Positions 51,581 to 59,295 of a stretch of 64,000 nucleotides of DNA are shown here, piece after piece. A model generated the notes under the pieces. That model did no database searches, had not been told where the DNA came from, and saw only the letters and a program-made list of their open reading frames with translations. The stretch comes from Sutcliffiella horikoshii (lineage in GTDB: Bacteria; Bacillota; Bacilli; Bacillales; Bacillaceae_I), in NCBI RefSeq assembly GCF_008180725.1, contig NZ_VTEV01000001.1, positions 62,001 through 126,000 of the forward strand, in the 5' to 3' direction. The first letter of the stretch is position 1; each line of letters opens with the position of its first letter. A program made the position numbers and the translations under genes.

Positions 51581-53359
51581 TTATTTATGTTTTTCTAAAA
51601 AGTTCAAGATCGCCCTGAATACCTTAATTTCATTTTCCTTTTTTGAAAAACCATGTCCTTCATCTTCCAGTACAAGGTACTCTACATCGCGGCCCTTTTC
51701 TTTTAACGCATCGACTATTTGATCGGACTCTTTTTTGACCACTCGGGGGTCGTTAGCACCTTGAATAATCAGCATTGGCTTTGTCATAGTATCAAGGTAG
51801 GTAATAGGGGAATCAATTGTCAGGCGGTCTTTATCCTCTACTGGGTCGCCCACCCATTGTTTCATGATCGGTTTCCAGTGTTCTGGCACGGAATCAATGA
51901 AGGAAAACAGATTGCTAACACCAAAAATATCAATAACTGCCTTAAAATACTCTGGATGACGACCATGTAGCAGTAGTGCCATGTATCCACCGTAGCTGCC
52001 GCCCATCAAGATTATCTTATCTCTGTCTGCAAACCCTTTTTCAATAATCCATTCCAACCCATGTATATTGTCAAGACGAGGTCCATGTCCCCAGTCTCCC
52101 TCTACCATTTTCATATAGGCTAACCCGTAGTTGGAAGATCCACGGAAATTTGGAGCAAAAATACTATATCCTCGATTAACAAGGAATTGGAAATAGGAGC
52201 GGAAAAATTTTCTTTCAGAAGACTGCGGACCACCGTGCGGCCAAAGGATCACATGACCATTTGAAACCTCTTCTTTTGCCTTAAAGAATAAAGCTTCAAT
52301 CTCGAGTCCATCAAAGGATGGATACGAAAGTATTTCAGGTTCACATAGATCTTCATCCGACACTGCAGGGACACGGTTATTTGTTAAAGGAACCCAACCT
52401 TCATCTTCTTTTTTAAATATATTTGCTGGTTTTGATGCATTTTTTCCTAGTAAATAGACCGATCCACTTTTACCGATTACCACTTTTTCGATAATGGACA
52501 CTGGTATATTTACTTCATCCATTACTTTGTTCTCCAAACAATAGGTATAGAGCTTATCCTCCACGCCTTTGGCTGAAACTAGATATAACTTATTTCCTGT
52601 CTTGTCTAAGTACATATTATTGAAATGCATATCACTTTCCGATACTCTTGTAAAACTCTTCTTTTCCAGATCAAAATGTGCGAGGTAACCATTATCATCC
52701 TCATAGTCAGTAACAAGATAAATAGAGTTTGTACCAGTAAATACTGCACTGTCAACGGTGTGCTGACTCTCTGTTTCTGGAGTAAGTTTAGTTGATGTTC
52801 CTCCTTGATGTAAAAACGCTTGTGTGTACGTATTTGCATAATGTCTTAAAGTTATGAAGCTTTCTTCATCATCTGAGACAGCTATTAAGTAGGTAGACGC
52901 ATCCGTCCCTTCTACCAATAACTCCTCTTTTTCAGTATTTAAGTCGTAACAATAACAGTTTAAGTATGTTTCGTTTCCTTTGGTGCTTGTATAATAGATG
53001 CGGTTCCCGTCTTTAGAAAAACTTGGAGACATGTGACGGTGCTCTAGTTCCACTCTCACATCCTGCAATTCACCGCCGCTGCTTGGTAGAGCATAAAGTT
53101 GCGTAAGTTCATTCCCATCCTGGTCGAAGCTTGCTAATATGTATTTTCCATTTGGATCGTACTTTAAGCCATGACAGCTTTGATTATTAAATGTGAGCGG
53201 GTAAGGATACTGATTCGGCAAATCCATTGCCCAGACATTATAGTGACCGGTGAGATTTGTACTATACACTAACTGTTTTTCATCAGGACTCAATGTAAAA
53301 TCTTCAATATTAAATACTTTAAAGAACTGTTCCACTTCAGGTTTTTTAAATTTTAGCAA
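51581..53359 (-). CDS. S9-family prolyl oligopeptidase-like peptidase
   Basis: A 592-residue two-domain protein. Residues 10-340 form a WD/beta-propeller-like domain with repeated strands (LSPDEKQLVYSTN, FSKDGNRIYYTST). The C-terminal alpha/beta hydrolase domain has the nucleophile serine in GGSYGGYMALL, aspartate in QGANDPRVVKKE and histidine in DEGHGFSKKEN. There is no signal peptide when started at the TTG at 53359, six bases after AAAGGGGGA; the longer frame reads through the divergent promoter and is rejected. It cleaves short peptides, probably in the cytosol. Confidence 0.9.
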   Translation of the reverse strand: MLKFKKPEVEQFFKVFNIEDFTLSPDEKQLVYSTNLTGHYNVWAMDLPNQYPYPLTFNNQSCHGLKYDPNGKYILASFDQDGNELTQLYALPSSGGELQDVRVELEHRHMSPSFSKDGNRIYYTSTKGNETYLNCYCYDLNTEKEELLVEGTDASTYLIAVSDDEESFITLRHYANTYTQAFLHQGGTSTKLTPETESQHTVDSAVFTGTNSIYLVTDYEDDNGYLAHFDLEKKSFTRVSESDMHFNNMYLDKTGNKLYLVSAKGVEDKLYTYCLENKVMDEVNIPVSIIEKVVIGKSGSVYLLGKNASKPANIFKKEDEGWVPLTNNRVPAVSDEDLCEPEILSYPSFDGLEIEALFFKAKEEVSNGHVILWPHGGPQSSERKFFRSYFQFLVNRGYSIFAPNFRGSSNYGLAYMKMVEGDWGHGPRLDNIHGLEWIIEKGFADRDKIILMGGSYGGYMALLLHGRHPEYFKAVIDIFGVSNLFSFIDSVPEHWKPIMKQWVGDPVEDKDRLTIDSPITYLDTMTKPMLIIQGANDPRVVKKESDQIVDALKEKGRDVEYLVLEDEGHGFSKKENEIKVFRAILNFLEKHK

Positions 53360-53511
53360 TTGACTTCCCCCTTTTACAATTATCCTTATACTATTTCGAG
53401 ATACAAAACAAAAACCCTTTAATTTTTTGAAATTTCGACATATTATGGCGAATCTCACAAAAACTATGTTATATTGTGGAGTAAAGAAATAGATATAAGG
53501 GGTCATAATCA

Positions 53512-54702
53512 ATGAATACAAAAGTAAAATATTTTCTCCCAATTCTTATCATATTGCTATTGGGGACCATTTTTTCTGTTTTGTCTATTAAACATTTTGA
53601 CAGTTTTTTGGGGAGCGATAATCAAGAAGAGCTCGTTGTACAACCGGTAAAATTACATCATTCAACGAATTTATTAAAAGAAGAAAAGGGTTTTCGCACC
53701 GAAGCAACCATTTCCGCTGTTGGAGACTTACTTATCCATAGCACGGTCTATAATGCTGCAAAAACAGGGGAAAACAGCTATGATTTCAATCCGATGCTAG
53801 ACAAGGTAAAATCCTACCTACTTGAAACAGATATATCCATTGCAAATCAAGAGACGATCATAGGGGGAACTGAAATAGGATTATCCAACTATCCTAGCTT
53901 TAACAGTCCATTTGAAGTTGCTGATGCTCTTCAAGAAGCTGGGGTTGATATCGTCAGCATCGCCAACAACCACACATTGGACCGCGGGGAAAAAGCTATC
54001 ATGAATGCCATTAACCATTATGAAACAATCGGGATGGAATATGTCGGTGGCTATAAGAGCAATGAAGATAAAGCACGATTACGGACCATATCTAAAAATG
54101 GCATTAAATTCTCATTCCTGTCTTATACATACGGAACAAACGGTATTCCCGTTCCGGAAGGAAAAGAGTTCTTTGTAAACCTGATTGATCGTGAGGCGAT
54201 AAAAAAAGACGTGGAAGAAGCCAAACAAAATTCAGATGTCGTCGTAGTTGCCATGCACTGGGGAGTAGAATACATCCTTTTTCCAAACTCCGAACAAGAA
54301 GAACTTGCAGACTTTCTGGCTGAAATTGGAGTCGACATTGTAATTGGCCATCACCCTCATGTACTGCAGCCCATGAAATTCATGGAAAGACCGGATGGCG
54401 GAAAGATGTTTGTCGTCTATTCATTAGGCAATTTCCTTTCTGGTCAAAAAGATGACTATAAAGATATCGGTGGGATCCTTCAACTTTATGTGGAAAAGAC
54501 GGTAGATGGTCAGGAAAGCAAGATCGATATTAAAGTGGATAATTTCATCCCTACGTATGTTTCACAGATCAATCCTACTAAATACCATGTTGTTCCGTTA
54601 ATGGACGCAGCTTCATTCGGGTTTCCGCAGGCAGAGGCCAAGAACGAGGAAATGATGAAGCATATGTATCAATGGTTAAATGAAGAAGAATTCACAAACT
54701 AA
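53512..54702 (+). CDS. CapA-family membrane-anchored metallophosphoesterase-like protein
   Basis: A 396-residue protein. An N-terminal helix (FLPILIILLLGTIFSVLS) anchors it outside. The CapA/PgsA domain shows AVGDLLIHSTVY near residue 70, NQETIIGG, SIANNHTLDRGE near 152, MHWGVEY near 245 and IGHHPHVLQP near 280 with likely metal-binding His and Asp residues. PgsA-type proteins take part in poly-gamma-glutamate synthesis or hydrolysis, but no pgsBC genes are nearby, so this is a stand-alone relative such as YwtB-like or YqaC-like proteins with unknown substrate. Confidence 0.88.
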   Translation: MNTKVKYFLPILIILLLGTIFSVLSIKHFDSFLGSDNQEELVVQPVKLHHSTNLLKEEKGFRTEATISAVGDLLIHSTVYNAAKTGENSYDFNPMLDKVKSYLLETDISIANQETIIGGTEIGLSNYPSFNSPFEVADALQEAGVDIVSIANNHTLDRGEKAIMNAINHYETIGMEYVGGYKSNEDKARLRTISKNGIKFSFLSYTYGTNGIPVPEGKEFFVNLIDREAIKKDVEEAKQNSDVVVVAMHWGVEYILFPNSEQEELADFLAEIGVDIVIGHHPHVLQPMKFMERPDGGKMFVVYSLGNFLSGQKDDYKDIGGILQLYVEKTVDGQESKIDIKVDNFIPTYVSQINPTKYHVVPLMDAASFGFPQAEAKNEEMMKHMYQWLNEEEFTN

Positions 54703-54708
54703 ATCGTC

Positions 54709-54750
54709 AAGCATCGATTCAACCAACTTAGATTGGATCGGTGCTTTTTA
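54709..54750 (+). terminator. Terminator after the capA-like gene
   Basis: AAGCATCGAT pairs with ATCGGTGCTT around an imperfect 17-base loop, followed by TTTATTTT. Confidence 0.7.
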
Positions 54751-54893
54751 TTTTCGGAAAGTTGTTTCATTTGGTTGCATATGTGGAATTCAGGTATAAT
54801 AAGGATGTATATACATATTGCGTTTATGCGAAAGCATCTTTCCTTTTTTCAAGGCAACGTAATACAATCAATGAGACAAAAGGAGTTGCTGTT

Positions 54894-55181
54894 ATGAATA
54901 TTCACATGTCTGATCAAGCATTAGAATGGTATAAAAAAGAGCTTCATCTTGATAAAGGAGACCATATTAAATTCCAAGTACGTTATGGAGGATGCAGTAC
55001 GGTCCAGAAGGGATTTTCTTTAGGAATTGTAAAAGAAGAGCCAGATCAGGCTGTTGCTACCACTGAAAAGGACGGCATTACTTTCTTTGTGGAAGAAAAA
55101 GATGCTTGGTACTTTGATGGTCATGATCTTCATATAAAGTTCGATGAAGAATTGAATGAACCTAAATTTGACTATGAGTGA
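54894..55181 (+). CDS. yneR: HesB/IscA-like protein YneR
   Basis: A 95-residue HesB/YadR/YfhF-like protein. The pattern FQVRYGGCSTVQKGFSLG and the late EKDAWYFDGHDLHIKFDE matches YneR of B. subtilis. Only one of the cysteines of true IscA scaffolds is present (C48 region), so iron-sulphur assembly is not assured. The ATG at 54894 follows AAAAGGAG; a longer frame upstream overlaps the previous terminator. Synteny with yneQ and yneP supports the name. Confidence 0.85.
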   Translation: MNIHMSDQALEWYKKELHLDKGDHIKFQVRYGGCSTVQKGFSLGIVKEEPDQAVATTEKDGITFFVEEKDAWYFDGHDLHIKFDEELNEPKFDYE

Positions 55182-55187
55182 ACAGAA

Positions 55188-55222
55188 AAAAGAATTAGGG
55201 CTATTTAGTCCTAATTCTTTAT
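55188..55222. terminator. Bidirectional terminator between yneR and yneQ
   Basis: AAAGAATTAGG pairs with CCTAATTCTTT around a ten-base loop. The right end overlaps the yneQ stop codon. Confidence 0.85.
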
Positions 55223-55524
55223 TTATGCTCAAAAAAGCGATTAATCTGGTTCCATTGACCTTCTTTTTTCAAAATCTCTAGTTGAGTATCTCCGATAAGA
55301 TCAAAATGTGGATATTTGTCCCTTTTATGTATCCACTCTTCCTTCAATCCATATTGATGGCCCCACTTGATGAGCTTATGTAGATCACAGCAACCGGCTT
55401 TTGTGACAGTTGTAATGCCATTAAAACGTGGGTGAATCCAAAAGTGTGTTAGGAAGGCAATCTCCCCACTTTTTACTTTCTCTTTCCATTCTTGAAGTTC
55501 CCCTCGTTTGATTCCGAAAGCCAT
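55219..55524 (-). CDS. yneQ: YneQ-like protein of unknown function
   Basis: A 101-residue soluble protein rich in aromatic and basic residues (IKRGELQEWKEKV, FWIHPRFNGITTVTKAGCCDLHKL, KYPHFDLIGD). The CCDLHKL pair of cysteines followed by histidine could bind metal, but this is speculative. Length and position directly downstream of yneP agree with B. subtilis YneQ. No function is known. Confidence 0.75.
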   Translation of the reverse strand: MAFGIKRGELQEWKEKVKSGEIAFLTHFWIHPRFNGITTVTKAGCCDLHKLIKWGHQYGLKEEWIHKRDKYPHFDLIGDTQLEILKKEGQWNQINRFFEHK

Positions 55525-55527
55525 TAT

Positions 55528-55953
55528 TTACTCTCCCTGCTTTTTAGCGTTTTCATAGGCAGCGTGCCACTCGGGGTATTTTTTACGAATTATTATTGGC
55601 TTAAAACTATCCTTTTTGACACAAACATGGGAAGAGCTTCCCAATAAAGCTATTTCCTCTTTTGGAGTAAGTATTTTATAACCATAAACCACTCTGAATC
55701 CATCATAGGTTTCAATCCAGGTATGAATAGTCGCTACTTCTCCATAGCGAAGCGGTTTCTTATAGGTAACATTTATATCGATTACAGGAGAAATAACTCC
55801 GTCCTGCTCCATTTGTGCATAGGAAAAGCCTAAATTTTTAATAAGTTGTGTTCTTCCGAGTTCCATCCAAACCAGGTAATTGGCATGATACACAACCCCC
55901 ATTTGATCTGTCTCTGCATAACGTACTTCAATCTCTTTTTTAGAAATCAGCAT
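55528..55953 (-). CDS. yneP: Acyl-CoA thioesterase YneP (4HBT fold)
   Basis: A 141-residue hotdog-fold enzyme of the YbgC type. The motif VRYAETDQMGVVYHANYLVWME contains the catalytic aspartate (residue 16) and histidine as in 4-hydroxybenzoyl-CoA thioesterases (given here in two parts: YAETDQMGVVYH and ANYLVWME). It hydrolyses acyl-CoA thioesters; chain specificity is unknown. It lies three bases upstream of yneQ in one operon. Confidence 0.9.
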   Translation of the reverse strand: MLISKKEIEVRYAETDQMGVVYHANYLVWMELGRTQLIKNLGFSYAQMEQDGVISPVIDINVTYKKPLRYGEVATIHTWIETYDGFRVVYGYKILTPKEEIALLGSSSHVCVKKDSFKPIIIRKKYPEWHAAYENAKKQGE

Positions 55954-56030
55954 CTCTACTCCCCCATTTACTTCGCTGTATTTGATAATGATAACATAAA
56001 AGAATATTTTTCCACATTAAAAGAGTCTAA

Positions 56031-56059
56031 AAAAGACGGGCATTAACGCTGCCCGTCTT
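56031..56059 (-). terminator. Terminator after tlp
   Basis: AAGACGGGC pairs with GCCCGTCTT over nine bases; on the minus strand T residues follow. Confidence 0.85.
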
Positions 56060-56066
56060 CACCTTA

Positions 56067-56309
56067 TTACTTAAATCCGTTTTCGCGAGCACTCGCTTCG
56101 TCTTTAATCTCAGATCTAAAAGCTGCAATGCTTTCTTCGCGACGGTGGTTTTTTGCTTCAATGCGAGCTCTTTCCTCTTCATTGGCAAATTGCATGGAGT
56201 CATGTGCTTCCTCAATATTCTCTATTGTGTTTTGCACCATGCTTTGTAGTTTTTCTACATTATCACTGCGATCATCCGGGTTTGCACGATGTTGTTTGTT
56301 TTGGTCCAT
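56067..56309 (-). CDS. tlp: Small acid-soluble spore protein Tlp
   Basis: An 80-residue hydrophilic protein; the start [21 protein letters not shown] and the motif [20 protein letters not shown] (read in outline) are diagnostic of Tlp, a minor protein of the spore core. It is expressed in the forespore under sigma-G in B. subtilis, in an operon with sspN. Here sspN lies 91 bp upstream on the same strand. Confidence 0.93.
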   Translation of the reverse strand: MDQNKQHRANPDDRSDNVEKLQSMVQNTIENIEEAHDSMQFANEEERARIEAKNHRREESIAAFRSEIKDEASARENGFK

Positions 56310-56400
56310 AACAAAACGCCTCCCTTTATCGAATGAATGGTACTACAAGCTATATTCTTTACTTTGAAAGCTAAAAAAACACTTGAAATAGTTGGATGAA

Positions 56401-56544
56401 TTATTCACCTTTTGTTTGAATTACTTGAGCGTGTTTACCAGATGTATCTTGCATCTGTTTGCCTTTATTCCCGCCAGCCTCTTGTGGTTGAGTGCCGATG
56501 TGGTTTGGCATAAAATGTTTTCTGCTTCCTTTTGGATTACTCAT
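56401..56544 (-). CDS. sspN: Small acid-soluble spore protein N
   Basis: A 47-residue protein starting [20 protein letters not shown] and ending [10 protein letters not shown], with the internal [11 protein letters not shown] segment; this is the SspN pattern (PSHLGT.P, NKG..MHDTSG, MQTKGE in B. subtilis). The GGAGGGATG ribosome site precedes the ATG. It is upstream of tlp, as in B. subtilis, and is probably co-transcribed in the forespore. Confidence 0.9.
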   Translation of the reverse strand: MSNPKGSRKHFMPNHIGTQPQEAGGNKGKQMQDTSGKHAQVIQTKGE

Positions 56545-56611
56545 AAAAACATCCCTCCTACCTTTACTATCTCATGGTAGAGGGATATTCATAACAAGAA
56601 ATATTTGAAAG

Positions 56612-56746
56612 TTATTCTGCCGCTTTATTTAACATTTTTTCTTCTAAGCGGTCTTCAATTTTGCGCAATGCCTCTTCGTCTTTTAATAACAGTTGTTTGT
56701 TTTCTAAAACAAGTTCTTCAAATGAACGTTTACGAATTCTTCTCAT
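56612..56746 (-). CDS. FbpB-family small basic protein
   Basis: A 44-residue basic helical protein: RRIRKRSFEELVLENKQLL then LRKIEDRLEEKML. This follows the FbpB pattern (RKPTFEQLVNENK, IEERIEKRH). FbpB is a Fur-controlled small protein acting with the sRNA FsrA in iron sparing. A clear Fur box was not found, although AT-rich GTTATCATAAT lies about 70 bp upstream on the minus strand. The AGTAGGTGAG ribosome site is at good spacing. Confidence 0.75.
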   Translation of the reverse strand: MRRIRKRSFEELVLENKQLLLKDEEALRKIEDRLEEKMLNKAAE

Positions 56747-57021
56747 CGTCTCACCTACTTAATTATTATTGTAATAGTATTAATGTCCAAAATACTCTAA
56801 AATTATGATAACTTTCTGCGAAATTAATTAGAATTTCATGAAAATTAGAAGATGTCAGTGAAATGGAGATCTTTTAAGAAGATTAGCTATTATCTATATA
56901 ACCGTTTTCAGAAAATTAAAAACTGGTATAAAAAACCACTAAAACGAATATACGTTCTTGTTTTCCTTTCTTAGTTCCTGTACAATTAAAAGTAAGAATA
57001 TTAAAAAAGTGGGGATTTTTA

Positions 57022-57480
57022 ATGAATTTGACCATTTCATCTTATCAAGCTTATCTAAACAATATGGAATTCTTTTATTCATTTACAAACAAGGAAGAAA
57101 GCGAACTTAACCAACCAATAAATTATGGCAAATGGTCCATCAAGGAAACCATTGGTCATATTTACTACTGGGATTTATTTTTATTAAAAAAAATGATACC
57201 TGTAATGAAAGACAACGGAGTTCTACCAGAGTTCCCAGACCATGATGAATACAATAATAAAGCCATGAACGCAATAAAGTCTTTCTCAAGTACTAATGAT
57301 TTATTAGAGGAATTTGTTATTACTAGAAAGAAGTTAATTAGTAATATGGAGAGATTGAATCAAGAAGTAAGGTTCACCATTGGAAACAATAAACGCAATT
57401 ATACTCCTCAATCGTTCCTGCACATGTTTGTGGAACATGATGTACATCATATGGAACAAATTAGACACTTTACCGATTGA
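57022..57480 (+). CDS. DinB-family protein
   Basis: A 152-residue four-helix-bundle protein. Metal-ligand histidines are in SIKETIGHIYYWD near residue 50 and FVEHDVHHMEQIRH at the C-terminus, the usual DinB/YfiT arrangement. Such proteins may be thiol (bacillithiol)-dependent transferases. It starts a two-gene unit with the DUF1287 gene 13 bp downstream. Confidence 0.88.
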   Translation: MNLTISSYQAYLNNMEFFYSFTNKEESELNQPINYGKWSIKETIGHIYYWDLFLLKKMIPVMKDNGVLPEFPDHDEYNNKAMNAIKSFSSTNDLLEEFVITRKKLISNMERLNQEVRFTIGNNKRNYTPQSFLHMFVEHDVHHMEQIRHFTD

Positions 57481-57493
57481 ATAGAGGTGAGAC

Positions 57494-58189
57494 ATGAAAA
57501 AGAAAGTTTGGGTTATTACCGCATGTATCCTAACCTTCCTTTTAAGCTTTACCTTTCTATTTAAGGAAGGCATCATTTTCGACTATCTAGGAATTAACGT
57601 GTCTCTGCCTTTTACGAAAACGATGGATATCCCTACACCTTTATCTGATACTGATCAAAATAATAATGGAATACCTGATCAATTAGACATCGTTTACACT
57701 GCAAGAAAAGAGGTAGAACAGCGTACACCTTATAAAAGTGTGTATTATGACGGTGGTTATCCTCCAGATACAGAAGGTGTTTGTACGGACGTGGTCTGGC
57801 GTGGTCTATTAGGAGCAGGAATAAACTTAAAGGATCTTATGGATAAAGACATTGCTGAAAATACAGAATTGTATCCAAGAGTCGGCGGTTCACCTGACCC
57901 TAACATTGATTTTAGGCGTGTCCCAAACCAATCTGTCTTTTTAGAAAGGTATGCAGAATCATTGACCACTGTAGTTACAAAAGGGGATATAAAAAATTTA
58001 GAGCAATGGCAACCTGGTGACATCGTCGTGTTTCTTGGTGGAGATTTTGATCATGTTGGTATTGTTTCTGATAAACGTACAAAAGATGGCATTCCATACA
58101 TTATTCATAATACTTACCCCTTTGCATCTGAAATTAAGTTAACAGCTTTTCAATCGCCCATAACCGGTCATTTTCGCTGGAAATTTTAA
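57494..58189 (+). CDS. DUF1287 exported protein
   Basis: A 231-residue protein with an N-terminal signal or anchor helix (VWVITACILTFLLSFTFLF). The body shows DQNNNGIPDQLDIVYTARKEV, CTDVVWRGLLGAG near residue 98 with a candidate nucleophile cysteine, DFRRVPNQSVF near 138, and GDIVVFLGGDFDHVGIVSD near 178 with a histidine. This is the DUF1287 family, related to NlpC/P60-like peptidases. A cell-wall hydrolase role is inference. Confidence 0.83.
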   Translation: MKKKVWVITACILTFLLSFTFLFKEGIIFDYLGINVSLPFTKTMDIPTPLSDTDQNNNGIPDQLDIVYTARKEVEQRTPYKSVYYDGGYPPDTEGVCTDVVWRGLLGAGINLKDLMDKDIAENTELYPRVGGSPDPNIDFRRVPNQSVFLERYAESLTTVVTKGDIKNLEQWQPGDIVVFLGGDFDHVGIVSDKRTKDGIPYIIHNTYPFASEIKLTAFQSPITGHFRWKF

Positions 58190-58191
58190 AA

Positions 58192-58223
58192 GAGGTTGCA
58201 CAGAATTTGCTCTGTACAACCTC
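58192..58223. terminator. Bidirectional terminator between DUF1287 and yneN genes
   Basis: GAGGTTGCACAGA pairs with TCTGTACAACCTC around a six-base loop. Confidence 0.85.
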
Positions 58224-58228
58224 CCTTA

Positions 58229-58738
58229 TTAATTCATTTTCGCAACTTGTTCTTCCATTAACTCATATGTCATGGGACCTAAATGCATATAGGAAATGAC
58301 ACCCTCTGAATCAATAAAGAAAGTTGAAGGCATAGTCAAGACTTGATAGTGCCTAAAGATATCTTCCTCGTCAAGTAGAATTGGAAAAGTATATCCACCC
58401 TCATCTACATATTTCTTAACTGAATCTATACTCGGCTCGCTAGTAGTCAAGTTTACAGCAAGCATCACGACATCCTCATTCTCTGTGTGAAACTTTTGCA
58501 TTTCTGGCATTTCAGCTCGGCACGGTCCACACCACGTAGCCCAGAAGTTCACAATGACTTTTTTTCCTTCATAATCTGAAAGTTGAGCTGTTTTTCCATC
58601 AAGTGTACTAAGTTCAAAATCCATTGCTTTGTCCCCTGGTTGTGTCCCGGTAGCCGGGTCTTTTTCTCCAAAAACCTGAAAGATAGCATAGCCACTTAAT
58701 GCAAGAAGAAAGACAATTGCTATTATTTTTTTTACCAT
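58229..58738 (-). CDS. yneN: Thiol-disulfide oxidoreductase YneN (TlpA/ResA-like)
   Basis: A 169-residue thioredoxin-fold protein anchored outside the membrane by an N-terminal helix (KIIAIVFLLALSGYAIFQVF). The active site is FWATWCGPCRAEMP (CxxC near residues 71-74); the cis-proline is in LTMPSTFFID. The central insert is typical of TlpA/ResA. It reduces or exchanges disulfides on the outer face. It is co-directional with an upstream membrane-protein gene and lies next to aconitase as in B. subtilis. Confidence 0.9.
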   Translation of the reverse strand: MVKKIIAIVFLLALSGYAIFQVFGEKDPATGTQPGDKAMDFELSTLDGKTAQLSDYEGKKVIVNFWATWCGPCRAEMPEMQKFHTENEDVVMLAVNLTTSEPSIDSVKKYVDEGGYTFPILLDEEDIFRHYQVLTMPSTFFIDSEGVISYMHLGPMTYELMEEQVAKMN

Positions 58739-58752
58739 CTACATTCCCACCT

Positions 58753-59157
58753 TTATAAAATTGCCATTATAACGTAATAGCTAGAGATGATGATAATTAT
58801 ACTTGGAATCAAAATAATTGTTGAAGTTCTAATATGTATGTTGGATTGATGAAGTTTCCAAAATAAGAACGCAGTTGTAATAAATGTTGCTAGATATAAA
58901 CCCCTTGTCCCCCCTGTGAAAAATAGCAGTCCAAAAGGATTTGTCCAAATAATGGACGGCCTGAATATGATAGTACTGAATTTAAAAATAAGAATCCATA
59001 TCAGTAAACCAGTTATTAAATGATTCTCTACTGTTTTTACCATTTCCGGTTTCTCTCTAAGATATATAGCAATATAAAGATATGCTAATAGACACGAAAA
59101 AAGAAGAACCAGATAAGACTTCTTTATTAGCAGCGGACCTAGTTGAATAGCATCCAT
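58753..59157 (-). CDS. Membrane protein linked to yneN
   Basis: A 134-residue protein with four hydrophobic helices (about residues 13-31, 45-62, 72-96 and 106-133). The beginning (IQLGPLLIKKSYLVLLFSCLLAYL, in outline) distantly recalls the first helix of prolipoprotein diacylglyceryl transferase, but the signature motif is absent. It starts 14 bp upstream of yneN and is probably its partner, perhaps supplying electrons or helping assembly, which is inference. No family was assigned. Confidence 0.6.
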   Translation of the reverse strand: MDAIQLGPLLIKKSYLVLLFSCLLAYLYIAIYLREKPEMVKTVENHLITGLLIWILIFKFSTIIFRPSIIWTNPFGLLFFTGGTRGLYLATFITTAFLFWKLHQSNIHIRTSTIILIPSIIIIISSYYVIMAIL

Positions 59158-59255
59158 ACCGTTCTCCTTTACGATGTATTACTATCATTTAACCATACAT
59201 ATGAGTGTGCAGTAGTTTAACCTATGTCAATTTTATAACATTTGTATCAAAAGAA

Positions 59256-59285
59256 AAAGCTGGCCTCGGGTTAAGAGACCAGCTT
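59256..59285 (-). terminator. Terminator after acnA
   Basis: AAGCTGGCCTC pairs with GAGACCAGCTT around an eight-base loop; it follows the acnA stop on the minus strand with a T-rich tail. Confidence 0.8.
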
Positions 59286-59295
59286 ATAAATTGAA

